A stretch of DNA of 64,000 nt, taken from NCBI GenBank assembly GCA_037389465.1, contig JAZARR010000197.1:3706501-3770500 (forward strand), given 5' to 3'. Each line of letters begins with the position of its first letter. Position 1 is the first letter of the stretch. The notes under the pieces are model-generated. The model worked only from the letters and a program-made list of their open reading frames with translations. It did not search any database and had not been told where the DNA came from. This DNA comes from Baylisascaris procyonis (lineage: Eukaryota > Nematoda > Chromadorea > Rhabditida > Ascarididae). A program made the translations under genes and the position numbers. Positions 24,124 to 37,994 of the stretch are shown in pieces.

Positions 24124-27100
24124 TTCGTGGAAGATGTGAAATTCTAATTGGAATATATGCGAGCAGTCAGTGTGCAACTTGACCGATGAATAGAATCAGT
24201 GATAAAAGAGCACTGCTTATAATACAGGAATATTTTTGTTTTTTTATCAAATTTAGTAATCGTTCAAGTTATGCATCGCAGTGATTTTTATTACTTATGC
24301 TATATAAGCTGTATTTTCGAGGCGTTATAGACTTCCTGGAATTTATTTTCTAAGCAGTTTGTTATGCACGTTAGTATCTCAATAGGCGGTGCGGTTATTC
24401 TCACAATCTCTATGATTGATACTTTCTTCCCGATAGGTCAGATATAAGCTACTTTCTCCTTTATTCATGAGCAGCTTTATACAAGAGGTTTAGGTTCAGA
24501 TAGATAGAGATACAATCACCAACGATGATCAAAAATAAGTGACGGATAGGTGTTATATAGATTCGTATAGATATTTAAGGAATAGTTCAGTTTTCAGCAT
24601 GCAATAGTGAGTGAGTAATGTTGAGAAATAATGTTGCACTTTGCAATACTCTTTAGCGGCCAAAAAAACGAACTAGATATAAACTAAACATTTGTTACTG
24701 ATAAATAACCGTATAGATGGGTAATTTCACAATTTTGTGTGGATCGAAAATTTTTTCTTTAAACTGCGGATAAAATAGTTTTGCAACTATCGTTTGATGA
24801 AGAATGTGTTTGTTATTATCAATTTATCTGCTTAGCCAGTCTCTCAATGACGGTTCAGAAATCACCGCTCACTCTCTAAACTCCTCAGACGTATTCACTG
24901 AGTGCTTTCAAATCGTATGTGGATATTCGATGATCGATATGTTTATATGTGGATATTTATTGTTATTTGAGTTCTTTATAAATGCGATTCATATCACTAG
25001 TGGATTCATAAAATTTGTGAGAATATTGAAGCCGCTGAATAGTAATTTAAAAGGTCGACTGAATCAATAATGAAGCTATCAATTATGCTTTCATTTTTTC
25101 CTAAATGGCTATATATTCCCTAAATATTAATATTTTTGTGGACTAATTACCCCTCCAGTTGGAAACGCTACTAGAGATGCATTTGCGCGACTTGCGAGTT
25201 TTGAAGTATGCCCCCAAGGTGATGTGCTCATCGTTGTGCAGTAAGCGACTTGTAGCCTATAGGTCGATTCGATAGGCGAATCTTCATAGGCGCCTTTGTT
25301 ACGATATTCTATTGGTGACTATGAGCGCACCACCTTGGGGGCATACTTCAAAACTTGCATGAGAATGCAATTGCATCTCTAGTAACCAGTAGAATATCGT
25401 AACAAAGGCGCCTATGAAGATTCGCCTATCGAATTGACCTATAGGCTACAAGTCACTTACTGCACAACGATGAGCACATCACCTTGGGGGCATACGTCAA
25501 AACCCGCAAAAGCGTGCAATTGCATCTCTAGTAGTATTTCCAACTGGAAGGGTAATTAGTCCATAAAAATATTACAATTTAATCAATATATAGCCACTGA
25601 TTAAAAAATGAAATCACAATTGATAGCTTTATTATTAATTCAATCGAACTGTTTAAACTACTATTCAATGGCTTTATATTTTTACAAATTTTATAAATCG
25701 ACTAGTGACATGAATCGCATTTATAAGGTGGTGTGCTCATCGTTGTGCAGTAAGCGACTTGTAGCCTATAGGTCGATTCGATAGGCGAATCTTCATAGGC
25801 GCCTTTGTTACGATATTCTATTGGTGACTATGAGCGCACCACCTTGGGGGCATACTTCAAAACTTGCATGAGAATGCAATTGCATCTCTAGTCACCACTA
25901 GAATATCGTAACGAAGGCGCCTATGAAGATTCGCCTATCGAATCGACCTATAGGCTACAAGTCCCTTACTGCACAACGATGAGCACGCCACCTTGTGGGT
26001 ATACTTCAAAACTTGCACCAGAGTGCAATTGCATCTCTAGTAAGCAGTAGAATATCGTAACAAAGGCGCCTATGAAGATTCGCCTATCGAATCGACCTAT
26101 AGGCTACAAGTCCCTTACTGCACAACGATGAGCACACCACCTTGGGGGTATACTTCAAAACTTGCACCAGAGTGCAATTGCATCTCTAGTAACCAGTAGA
26201 ATATCGTAACAAAGGCGCCTATGAAGATTCGCCTATCGAATTGACCTATAGGCTATAAGTCGCTTACTGCACAACGATGAGCACATCACCTTGGGGGCAT
26301 ACGTCAAAAGCCGCAGATGCGTGCAATTGCATCTCTAGTAGTATTTCCAACTGGAAGGGTAATTAGTCCATAAAAATATTACAATTTAATCAATATATAG
26401 CCACTGATAAAAAAATGAAATCACAATTGATAGCTTTATTATTAATTCAATCGAATTGTTTAAACTACTATTCAATGGCTTTATATTTTTACAAATTTTA
26501 TAAATCCACTAGTGACATGAATCGCATTTATAAGGTGGTGTGCTCATCGTTGTGCAGTAAGCGACCTGTAGCCTATAGGTCGATTCGATAGGCGAATCTT
26601 CATAGGCGCCTTTGTTACGATATTCTATTGGTGATCGGGTGCATATAATTGATAGATCGTCAACGAATTTGGAGAGACCTCAGAGATCACTGGAATCGCG
26701 AATAGAGCGAACAAAAATTCCTCAGAGCGATGTACCATTCTGTTCACTTGTAAACGTATAACGCATGCTCAGTTGCGAATTGCTATGGTGTTCCTAGTCG
26801 GCACGTCGCTCATACTGCCAGCGAGCCGTTGATGCCTTATGTGTATTCAATCGTGTTTCTCGTCCATATTGTGTCCTTTATCATTTCATTGCTCTTTATT
26901 CGAGTGATCGCACTACTTTCTTGACTATCTTTAGTGAAATATTGCTGTAAGTCTTATGTTACGCAGTTTCTTGGACTATTAGTTACCATCTTTTTTATGC
27001 AATTTCTTAATGTCTTTTTTATGCAATGCCAATTTAAATGGAAAGAGATCTTCGTCACGACCTAATTTTGGGACTTTCTAAAACTGGAACTTTCGATGAG

Positions 27101-27350
27101 ATTTTGACCCTCTCGACATATAAAGCGTGAAGTTGGGGGGTGGGGGGGGACGCTGAAAATTGATGGTATATGAGAAGGCTTAGCGTCTCGAAATTTCGAT
27201 ATGCGGAAGGGGATCGGTGGCTGGCGAAGTCTAGGTCACCCAATAAGATTTCGTTATTGGCTGCCTAAGAAAATTTGCATATTAGTTAATGTATTTGAAT
27301 TCGGCTTCATTCAGAATCTATTGACTTATGTGCAAAAGCAAATTCGCCTG
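24124..27350 (+). repeat. Unit 2 (type B, 3.23 kb)
   Basis: Same plan as unit 1 but with two right arms (about 25.53-25.73 and 26.34-26.54 kb). Between them are one partial forward monomer and four inverted monomers. Type B markers are ATTACTTATGCTATATAAGCTG in the head, GAGCAGCTTTATACAAG, and a tail G run interrupted by one T (6 G, T, 8 G at 27135-27149). Confidence 0.9.
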
Positions 27351-29775
27351 TTCGTGGAAGATGTGAAATTCTAATTGGAATATATGCGAGCAGTCAGTGT
27401 GCAACTTGACCGATGAATAGAATCAGTGATAAAAGAGCACTGCTTATAATACAGGAATATTTTTGTTTTTTTATCAAATTTAGTAATCGTTCAAGTTATG
27501 CATCGCAGTGATTTTTCTTACTTATGCTATATTCACTGTATTTTCGAGGCGTTATAGACTTCCTGGAATTTATTTTCTAAGCAGTTTGTTATGCACGTTA
27601 GTATCTCAATAGGCGGTGCGGTTATTCTCACAATCTCTATGATTGATACTTTCTTCCCGATAGGTCAGATATAAGCTACTTTCTCCTTTATTCATGAGGA
27701 GCTTTATATAAGAGGTTTAGGTTCAGATAGATAGAGATACAATCACCAACGATGATCAAAAATAAGTGACGGATAGGTGTTATATAGATTCGTATAGATA
27801 TTTAAGGAATAGTTCAGTTTTCAGCATGCAATAGTGAGTGAGTAATGTTGAGAAATAATGTTGCACTTTGCAATACTCTTTAGCGGCCAAAAAAACGAAC
27901 TAGATATAAACTAAACATTTGTTACTGATAAATAACCGTATAGATGGGTAATTTCACAATTTTGTGTGGATCGAAAATTTTTTCTTTAAACTGCGGATAA
28001 AATAGTTTTGCAACTATCGTTTGATGAAGAATGTGTTTGTTATTATCAATTTATCTGCTTAGCCAGTCTCTCAATGACGGTTCAGAAATCACCGCTCACT
28101 CTCTAAACTCCTCAGACGTATTCACTGAGTGCTTTCAAATCGTATGTGGATATTCGATGATCGATATGTTTATATGTGGATATTTATTGTTATTTGAGTT
28201 CTTTATAAATGCGATTCATATCACTAGTGGATTCATAAAATTTGTGAGAATATTGAAGCCGCTGAATAGTAATTTAAAAGGTCGACTGAATCAATAATGA
28301 AGCTATCAATTATGCTTTCATTTTTTCCTAAATGGCTATATATTCCCTAAATATTAATATTTTTGTGGACTAATTACCCCTCCAGTTGGAAACGCTACTA
28401 GAGATGCATTTGCGCGACTTGCGAGTTTTGAAGTATGCCCCCAAGGTGATGTGCTCATCGTTGTGCAGTAAGCGACTTGTAGCCTATAGGTCGATTCGAT
28501 AGGCGAATCTTCATAGGCGCCTTTGTTACGATATTCTATTGGTGACTATGAGCGCACCACCTTGGGGGCATACTTCAAAACTTGCATGAGAATGCAATTG
28601 CATCTCTAGTCACCACTAGAATATCGTAACAAAGGCGCCTATGAAGATTCGCCTATCGAATTGACCTATAGGCTACAAGTCGCTTACTGCACAACGATGA
28701 GCACATCACCTTGGGGGCATACGTCAAAACCCGCAAAAGCGTGCAATTGCATCTCTAGTAGTATTTCCAACTGGAAGGGTAATTAGTCCATAAAAATATT
28801 ACAATTTAATCAATATATAGCCACTGATTAAAAAATGAAATCACAATTGATAGCTTTATTATTAATTCAATCGAACTGTTTAAACTACTATTTTAAACTA
28901 TAATGGCTTTATATTTTTACAAATTTTATAAATCGACTAGTGACATGAATCGCATTTATAAGGTGATGTGCTCATCGTTGTGCAGTAAGCGACTTGTAGC
29001 CTATAGGTCGATTCGATAGGCGAATCTTCATAGGCGCCTTTGTTACGATATTCTATTGGTGATCGGGTGCATATAATTGATAGATCGTCAACGAATTTGG
29101 AGAGACCTCAGAGATCACTGGAATCGCGAATAGAGCGAACAAAAATCCCTCAGAGCGATGTACCATTCTGTTCACTTGTAAACGTATAACGCATGCTCAG
29201 TTGCGAATTGCTATGGTGTTCCTAGTCGGCACGTCGCTCATACTGCCAGCGAGCCGTTGATGCCTTATGTGTATTCAATCGTGTTTCTCGTCCATATTGT
29301 GTCCTTTATCATTTCATTGCTCTTTATTCGAGTGATCGCACTACTTTCTTGACTATCTTTAGTGAAATATTGCTGTAAGTCTTATGTTACGCAGTTTCTT
29401 GGACTATTAGTTACCATCTTTTTTATGCAATTTCTTAATGTCTTTTTTATGCAATGCCAATTTAAATGGAAAGAGATCTTCGTCACGACCTAATTTTGGG
29501 ACTTTCTAAAACTGGAACTTTCGATGAGATTTTGACCCTCTCGACATATAAAGCGTGAAGTTGGGGGGGGGGGGACGCTGAAAATTGATGGTATATGAGA
29601 AGGCTTAGCGTCTCGAAATTTCGATATGCGGAAGGGGATCGGTGGCTGGCGAAGTCTAGGTCACCCAATAAGATTTCGTTATTGGCTGCCTAAGAAAATT
29701 TGCATATTAGTTAATGTATTTGAATTCGGCTTCATTCAGAATCTATTGACTTATGTGCAAAAGCAAATTCGCCTG
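27351..29775 (+). repeat. Unit 3 (type A, 2.43 kb)
   Basis: Near-identical to unit 1 throughout, including the single right arm. The tail G run is 12 G (29563-29574), uninterrupted. The one-base length difference from unit 1 is explained by this run. Confidence 0.9.
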
Positions 29776-32700
29776 TTCGTGGAAGATGTGAAATTCTAAT
29801 TGGAATATATGCGAGCAGTCAGTGTGCAACTTGACCGATGAATAGAATCAGTGATAAAAGAGCACTGCTTATAATACAGGAATATTTTTGTTTTTTTATC
29901 AAATTTAGTAATCGTTCAAGTTATGCATCGCAGTGATTTTTATTACTTATGCTATATAAGCTGTATTTTCGAGGCGTTATAGACTTCCTGGAATTTATTT
30001 TCTAAGCAGTTTGTTATGCACGTTAGTATCTCAATAGGCGGTGCGGTTATTCTCACAATCTCTATGATTGATACTTTCTTCCCGATAGGTCAGATATAAG
30101 CTACTTTCTCCTTTATTCATGAGCAGCTTTATACAAGAGGTTTAGGTTCAGATAGATAGAGATACAATCACCAACGATGATCAAAAATAAGTGACGGATA
30201 GGTGTTATATAGATTCGTATAGATATTTAAGGAATAGTTCAGTTTTCAGCATGCAATAGTGAGTGAGTAATGTTGAGAAATAATGTTGCACTTTGCAATA
30301 CTCTTTAGCGGCCAAAAAAACGAACTAGATATAAACTAAACATTTGTTACTGATAAATAACCGTATAGATGGGTAATTTCACAATTTTGTGTGGATCGAA
30401 AATTTTTTCTTTAAACTGCGGATAAAATAGTTTTGCAACTATCGTTTGATGAAGAATGTGTTTGTTATTATCAATTTATCTGCTTAGCCAGTCTCTCAAT
30501 GACGGTTCAGAAATCACCGCTCACTCTCTAAACTCCTCAGACGTATTCACTGAGTGCTTTCAAATCGTATGTGGATATTCGATGATCGATATGTTTATAT
30601 GTGGATATTTATTGTTATTTGAGTTCTTTATAAATGCGATTCATATCACTAGTGGATTCATAAAATTTGTGAGAATATTGAAGCCGCTGAATAGTAATTT
30701 AAAAGGTCGACTGAATCAATAATGAAGCTATCAATTATGCTTTCATTTTTTCCTAAATGGCTATATATTCCCTAAATATTAATATTTTTGTGGACTAATT
30801 ACCCCTCCAGTTGGAAACGCTACTAGAGATGCATTTGCGCGACTTGCGAGTTTTGAAGTATGCCCCCAAGGTGATGTGCTCATCGTTGTGCAGTAAGCGA
30901 CTTGTAGCCTATAGGTCGATTCGATAGGCGAATCTTCATAGGCGCCTTTGTTACGATATTCTATTGGTGACTATGAGCGCACCACCTTGGGGGCATACTT
31001 CAAAACTTGCATGAGAATGCAATTGCATCTCTAGTAACCAGTAGAATATCGTAACAAAGGCGCCTATGAAGATTCGCCTATCGAATTGACCTATAGGCTA
31101 CAAGTCACTTACTGCACAACGATGAGCACATCACCTTGGGGGCATACGTCAAAACCCGCAAAAGCGTGCAATTGCATCTCTAGTAGTATTTCCAACTGGA
31201 AGGGTAATTAGTCCATAAAAATATTACAATTTAATCAATATATAGCCACTGATTAAAAAATGAAATCACAATTGATAGCTTTATTATTAATTCAATCGAA
31301 CTGTTTAAACTACTATTCAATGGCTTTATATTTTTACAAATTTTATAAATCGACTAGTGACATGAATCGCATTTATAAGGTGGTGTGCTCATCGTTGTGC
31401 AGTAAGCGACTTGTAGCCTATAGGTCGATTCGATAGGCGAATCTTCATAGGCGCCTTTGTTACGATATTCTATTGGTGACTATGAGCGCACCACCTTGGG
31501 GGCATACTTCAAAACTTGCATGAGAATGCAATTGCATCTCTAGTCACCACTAGAATATCGTAACGAAGGCGCCTATGAAGATTCGCCTATCGAATCGACC
31601 TATAGGCTACAAGTCCCTTACTGCACAACGATGAGCACGCCACCTTGTGGGTATACTTCAAAACTTGCACCAGAGTGCAATTGCATCTCTAGTAAGCAGT
31701 AGAATATCGTAACAAAGGCGCCTATGAAGATTCGCCTATCGAATCGACCTATAGGCTACAAGTCCCTTACTGCACAACGATGAGCACACCACCTTGGGGG
31801 TATACTTCAAAACTTGCACCAGAGTGCAATTGCATCTCTAGTAACCAGTAGAATATCGTAACAAAGGCGCCTATGAAGATTCGCCTATCGAATTGACCTA
31901 TAGGCTATAAGTCGCTTACTGCACAACGATGAGCACATCACCTTGGGGGCATACGTCAAAAGCCGCAGATGCGTGCAATTGCATCTCTAGTAGTATTTCC
32001 AACTGGAAGGGTAATTAGTCCATAAAAATATTACAATTTAATCAATATATAGCCACTGATAAAAAAATGAAATCACAATTGATAGCTTTATTATTAATTC
32101 AATCGAATTGTTTAAACTACTATTCAATGGCTTTATATTTTTACAAATTTTATAAATCCACTAGTGACATGAATCGCATTTATAAGGTGGTGTGCTCATC
32201 GTTGTGCAGTAAGCGACCTGTAGCCTATAGGTCGATTCGATAGGCGAATCTTCATAGGCGCCTTTGTTACGATATTCTATTGGTGATCGGGTGCATATAA
32301 TTGATAGATCGTCAACGAATTTGGAGAGACCTCAGAGATCACTGGAATCGCGAATAGAGCGAACAAAAATTCCTCAGAGCGATGTACCATTCTGTTCACT
32401 TGTAAACGTATAACGCATGCTCAGTTGCGAATTGCTATGGTGTTCCTAGTCGGCACGTCGCTCATACTGCCAGCGAGCCGTTGATGCCTTATGTGTATTC
32501 AATCGTGTTTCTCGTCCATATTGTGTCCTTTATCATTTCATTGCTCTTTATTCGAGTGATCGCACTACTTTCTTGACTATCTTTAGTGAAATATTGCTGT
32601 AAGTCTTATGTTACGCAGTTTCTTGGACTATTAGTTACCATCTTTTTTATGCAATTTCTTAATGTCTTTTTTATGCAATGCCAATTTAAATGGAAAGAGA

Positions 32701-33001
32701 TCTTCGTCACGACCTAATTTTGGGACTTTCTAAAACTGGAACTTTCGATGAGATTTTGACCCTCTCGACATATAAAGCGTGAAGTTGGGGGGTGGGGGGG
32801 ACGCTGAAAATTGATGGTATATGAGAAGGCTTAGCGTCTCGAAATTTCGATATGCGGAAGGGGATCGGTGGCTGGCGAAGTCTAGGTCACCCAATAAGAT
32901 TTCGTTATTGGCTGCCTAAGAAAATTTGCATATTAGTTAATGTATTTGAATTCGGCTTCATTCAGAATCTATTGACTTATGTGCAAAAGCAAATTCGCCT
33001 G
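29776..33001 (+). repeat. Unit 4 (type B, 3.23 kb)
   Basis: Near-identical to unit 2, with two right arms and the same monomer variants in the same order. The tail G run is 6 G, T, 7 G (32787-32800). Confidence 0.9.
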
Positions 33002-35426
33002 TTCGTGGAAGATGTGAAATTCTAATTGGAATATATGCGAGCAGTCAGTGTGCAACTTGACCGATGAATAGAATCAGTGATAAAAGAGCACTGCTTATAA
33101 TACAGGAATATTTTTGTTTTTTTATCAAATTTAGTAATCGTTCAAGTTATGCATCGCAGTGATTTTTCTTACTTATGCTATATTCACTGTATTTTCGAGG
33201 CGTTATAGACTTCCTGGAATTTATTTTCTAAGCAGTTTGTTATGCACGTTAGTATCTCAATAGGCGGTGCGGTTATTCTCACAATCTCTATGATTGATAC
33301 TTTCTTCCCGATAGGTCAGATATAAGCTACTTTCTCCTTTATTCATGAGGAGCTTTATATAAGAGGTTTAGGTTCAGATAGATAGAGATACAATCACCAA
33401 CGATGATCAAAAATAAGTGACGGATAGGTGTTATATAGATTCGTATAGATATTTAAGGAATAGTTCAGTTTTCAGCATGCAATAGTGAGTGAGTAATGTT
33501 GAGAAATAATGTTGCACTTTGCAATACTCTTTAGCGGCCAAAAAAACGAACTAGATATAAACTAAACATTTGTTACTGATAAATAACCGTATAGATGGGT
33601 AATTTCACAATTTTGTGTGGATCGAAAATTTTTTCTTTAAACTGCGGATAAAATAGTTTTGCAACTATCGTTTGATGAAGAATGTGTTTGTTATTATCAA
33701 TTTATCTGCTTAGCCAGTCTCTCAATGACGGTTCAGAAATCACCGCTCACTCTCTAAACTCCTCAGACGTATTCACTGAGTGCTTTCAAATCGTATGTGG
33801 ATATTCGATGATCGATATGTTTATATGTGGATATTTATTGTTATTTGAGTTCTTTATAAATGCGATTCATATCACTAGTGGATTCATAAAATTTGTGAGA
33901 ATATTGAAGCCGCTGAATAGTAATTTAAAAGGTCGACTGAATCAATAATGAAGCTATCAATTATGCTTTCATTTTTTCCTAAATGGCTATATATTCCCTA
34001 AATATTAATATTTTTGTGGACTAATTACCCCTCCAGTTGGAAACGCTACTAGAGATGCATTTGCGCGACTTGCGAGTTTTGAAGTATGCCCCCAAGGTGA
34101 TGTGCTCATCGTTGTGCAGTAAGCGACTTGTAGCCTATAGGTCGATTCGATAGGCGAATCTTCATAGGCGCCTTTGTTACGATATTCTATTGGTGACTAT
34201 GAGCGCACCACCTTGGGGGCATACTTCAAAACTTGCATGAGAATGCAATTGCATCTCTAGTCACCACTAGAATATCGTAACAAAGGCGCCTATGAAGATT
34301 CGCCTATCGAATTGACCTATAGGCTACAAGTCGCTTACTGCACAACGATGAGCACATCACCTTGGGGGCATACGTCAAAACCCGCAAAAGCGTGCAATTG
34401 CATCTCTAGTAGTATTTCCAACTGGAAGGGTAATTAGTCCATAAAAATATTACAATTTAATCAATATATAGCCACTGATTAAAAAATGAAATCACAATTG
34501 ATAGCTTTATTATTAATTCAATCGAACTGTTTAAACTACTATTTTAAACTATAATGGCTTTATATTTTTACAAATTTTATAAATCGACTAGTGACATGAA
34601 TCGCATTTATAAGGTGATGTGCTCATCGTTGTGCAGTAAGCGACTTGTAGCCTATAGGTCGATTCGATAGGCGAATCTTCATAGGCGCCTTTGTTACGAT
34701 ATTCTATTGGTGATCGGGTGCATATAATTGATAGATCGTCAACGAATTTGGAGAGACCTCAGAGATCACTGGAATCGCGAATAGAGCGAACAAAAATCCC
34801 TCAGAGCGATGTACCATTCTGTTCACTTGTAAACGTATAACGCATGCTCAGTTGCGAATTGCTATGGTGTTCCTAGTCGGCACGTCGCTCATACTGCCAG
34901 CGAGCCGTTGATGCCTTATGTGTATTCAATCGTGTTTCTCGTCCATATTGTGTCCTTTATCATTTCATTGCTCTTTATTCGAGTGATCGCACTACTTTCT
35001 TGACTATCTTTAGTGAAATATTGCTGTAAGTCTTATGTTACGCAGTTTCTTGGACTATTAGTTACCATCTTTTTTATGCAATTTCTTAATGTCTTTTTTA
35101 TGCAATGCCAATTTAAATGGAAAGAGATCTTCGTCACGACCTAATTTTGGGACTTTCTAAAACTGGAACTTTCGATGAGATTTTGACCCTCTCGACATAT
35201 AAAGCGTGAAGTTGGGGGGGGGGGGACGCTGAAAATTGATGGTATATGAGAAGGCTTAGCGTCTCGAAATTTCGATATGCGGAAGGGGATCGGTGGCTGG
35301 CGAAGTCTAGGTCACCCAATAAGATTTCGTTATTGGCTGCCTAAGAAAATTTGCATATTAGTTAATGTATTTGAATTCGGCTTCATTCAGAATCTATTGA
35401 CTTATGTGCAAAAGCAAATTCGCCTG
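33002..35426 (+). repeat. Unit 5 (type A, 2.43 kb)
   Basis: Near-identical to units 1 and 3. The tail G run is 12 G (35214-35225). Confidence 0.9.
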
Positions 35427-37994
35427 TTCGTGGAAGATGTGAAATTCTAATTGGAATATATGCGAGCAGTCAGTGTGCAACTTGACCGATGAATAGAATC
35501 AGTGATAAAAGAGCACTGCTTATAATACAGGAATATTTTTGTTTTTTTATCAAATTTAGTAATCGTTCAAGTTATGCATCGCAGTGATTTTTATTACTTA
35601 TGCTATATAAGCTGTATTTTCGAGGCGTTATAGACTTCCTGGAATTTATTTTCTAAGCAGTTTGTTATGCACGTTAGTATCTCAATAGGCGGTGCGGTTA
35701 TTCTCACAATCTCTATGATTGATACTTTCTTCCCGATAGGTCAGATATAAGCTACTTTCTCCTTTATTCATGAGCAGCTTTATACAAGAGGTTTAGGTTC
35801 AGATAGATAGAGATACAATCACCAACGATGATCAAAAATAAGTGACGGATAGGTGTTATATAGATTCGTATAGATATTTAAGGAATAGTTCAGTTTTCAG
35901 CATGCAATAGTGAGTGAGTAATGTTGAGAAATAATGTTGCACTTTGCAATACTCTTTAGCGGCCAAAAAAACGAACTAGATATAAACTAAACATTTGTTA
36001 CTGATAAATAACCGTATAGATGGGTAATTTCACAATTTTGTGTGGATCGAAAATTTTTTCTTTAAACTGCGGATAAAATAGTTTTGCAACTATCGTTTGA
36101 TGAAGAATGTGTTTGTTATTATCAATTTATCTGCTTAGCCAGTCTCTCAATGACGGTTCAGAAATCACCGCTCACTCTCTAAACTCCTCAGACGTATTCA
36201 CTGAGTGCTTTCAAATCGTATGTGGATATTCGATGATCGATATGTTTATATGTGGATATTTATTGTTATTTGAGTTCTTTATAAATGCGATTCATATCAC
36301 TAGTGGATTCATAAAATTTGTGAGAATATTGAAGCCGCTGAATAGTAATTTAAAAGGTCGACTGAATCAATAATGAAGCTATCAATTATGCTTTCATTTT
36401 TTCCTAAATGGCTATATATTCCCTAAATATTAATATTTTTGTGGACTAATTACCCCTCCAGTTGGAAACGCTACTAGAGATGCATTTGCGCGACTTGCGA
36501 GTTTTGAAGTATGCCCCCAAGGTGATGTGCTCATCGTTGTGCAGTAAGCGACTTGTAGCCTATAGGTCGATTCGATAGGCGAATCTTCATAGGCGCCTTT
36601 GTTACGATATTCTATTGGTGACTATGAGCGCACCACCTTGGGGGCATACTTCAAAACTTGCATGAGAATGCAATTGCATCTCTAGTCACCACTAGAATAT
36701 CGTAACGAAGGCGCCTATGAAGATTCGCCTATCGAATCGACCTATAGGCTACAAGTCCCTTACTGCACAACGATGAGCACACCACCTTGGGGGTATACTT
36801 CAAAACTTGCACCAGAGTGCAATTGCATCTCTAGTAACCAGTAGAATATCGTAACAAAGGCGCCTATGAAGATTCGCCTATCGAATTGACCTATAGGCTA
36901 TAAGTCGCTTACTGCACAACGATGAGCACATCACCTTGGGGGCATACGTCAAAAGCCGCAGATGCGTGCAATTGCATCTCTAGTAGTATTTCCAACTGGA
37001 AGGGTAATTAGTCCATAAAAATATTACAATTTAATCAATATATAGCCACTGATAAAAAAATGAAATCACAATTGATAGCTTTATTATTAATTCAATCGAA
37101 TTGTTTAAACTACTATTCAATGGCTTTATATTTTTACAAATTTTATAAATCCACTAGTGACATGAATCGCATTTATAAGGTGGTGTGCTCATCGTTGTGC
37201 AGTAAGCGACCTGTAGCCTATAGGTCGATTCGATAGGCGAATCTTCATAGGCGCCTTTGTTACGATATTCTATTGGTGATCGGGTGCATATAATTGATAG
37301 ATCGTCAACGAATTTGGAGAGACCTCAGAGATCACTGGAATCGCGAATAGAGCGAACAAAAATTCCTCAGAGCGATGTACCATTCTGTTCACTTGTAAAC
37401 GTATAACGCATGCTCAGTTGCGAATTGCTATGGTGTTCCTAGTCGGCACGTCGCTCATACTGCCAGCGAGCCGTTGATGCCTTATGTGTATTCAATCGTG
37501 TTTCTCGTCCATATTGTGTCCTTTATCATTTCATTGCTCTTTATTCGAGTGATCGCACTACTTTCTTGACTATCTTTAGTGAAATATTGCTGTAAGTCTT
37601 ATGTTACGCAGTTTCTTGGACTATTAGTTACCATCTTTTTTATGCAATTTCTTAATGTCTTTTTTATGCAATGCCAATTTAAATGGAAAGAGATCTTCGT
37701 CACGACCTAATTTTGGGACTTTCTAAAACTGGAACTTTCGATGAGATTTTGACCCTCTCGACATATAAAGCGTGAAGTTGGGGGTGGGGGGGGACGCTGA
37801 AAATTGATGGTATATGAGAAGGCTTAGCGTCTCGAAATTTCGATATGCGGAAGGGGATCGGTGGCTGGCGAAGTCTAGGTCACCCAATAAGATTTCGTTA
37901 TTGGCTGCCTAAGAAAATTTGCATATTAGTTAATGTATTTGAATTCGGCTTCATTCAGAATCTATTGACTTATGTGCAAAAGCAAATTCGCCTG
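35427..37994 (+). repeat. Unit 6 (shortened type B, 2.57 kb)
   Basis: Head and tail carry type B markers, but the first right arm and several monomers present in units 2 and 4 are absent (about 658 bp shorter). The remaining monomers join cleanly, which fits unequal crossover between monomers. The tail G run is 5 G, T, 8 G. Confidence 0.88.

Noticed and set aside
27055..27243. 61-62 codon minus-strand frames in the unit tails (also 29483, 35134, 47265)
   Set aside because: They cross the variable G run (poly-Pro on the other strand), change frame with its length, and are missing from several units.
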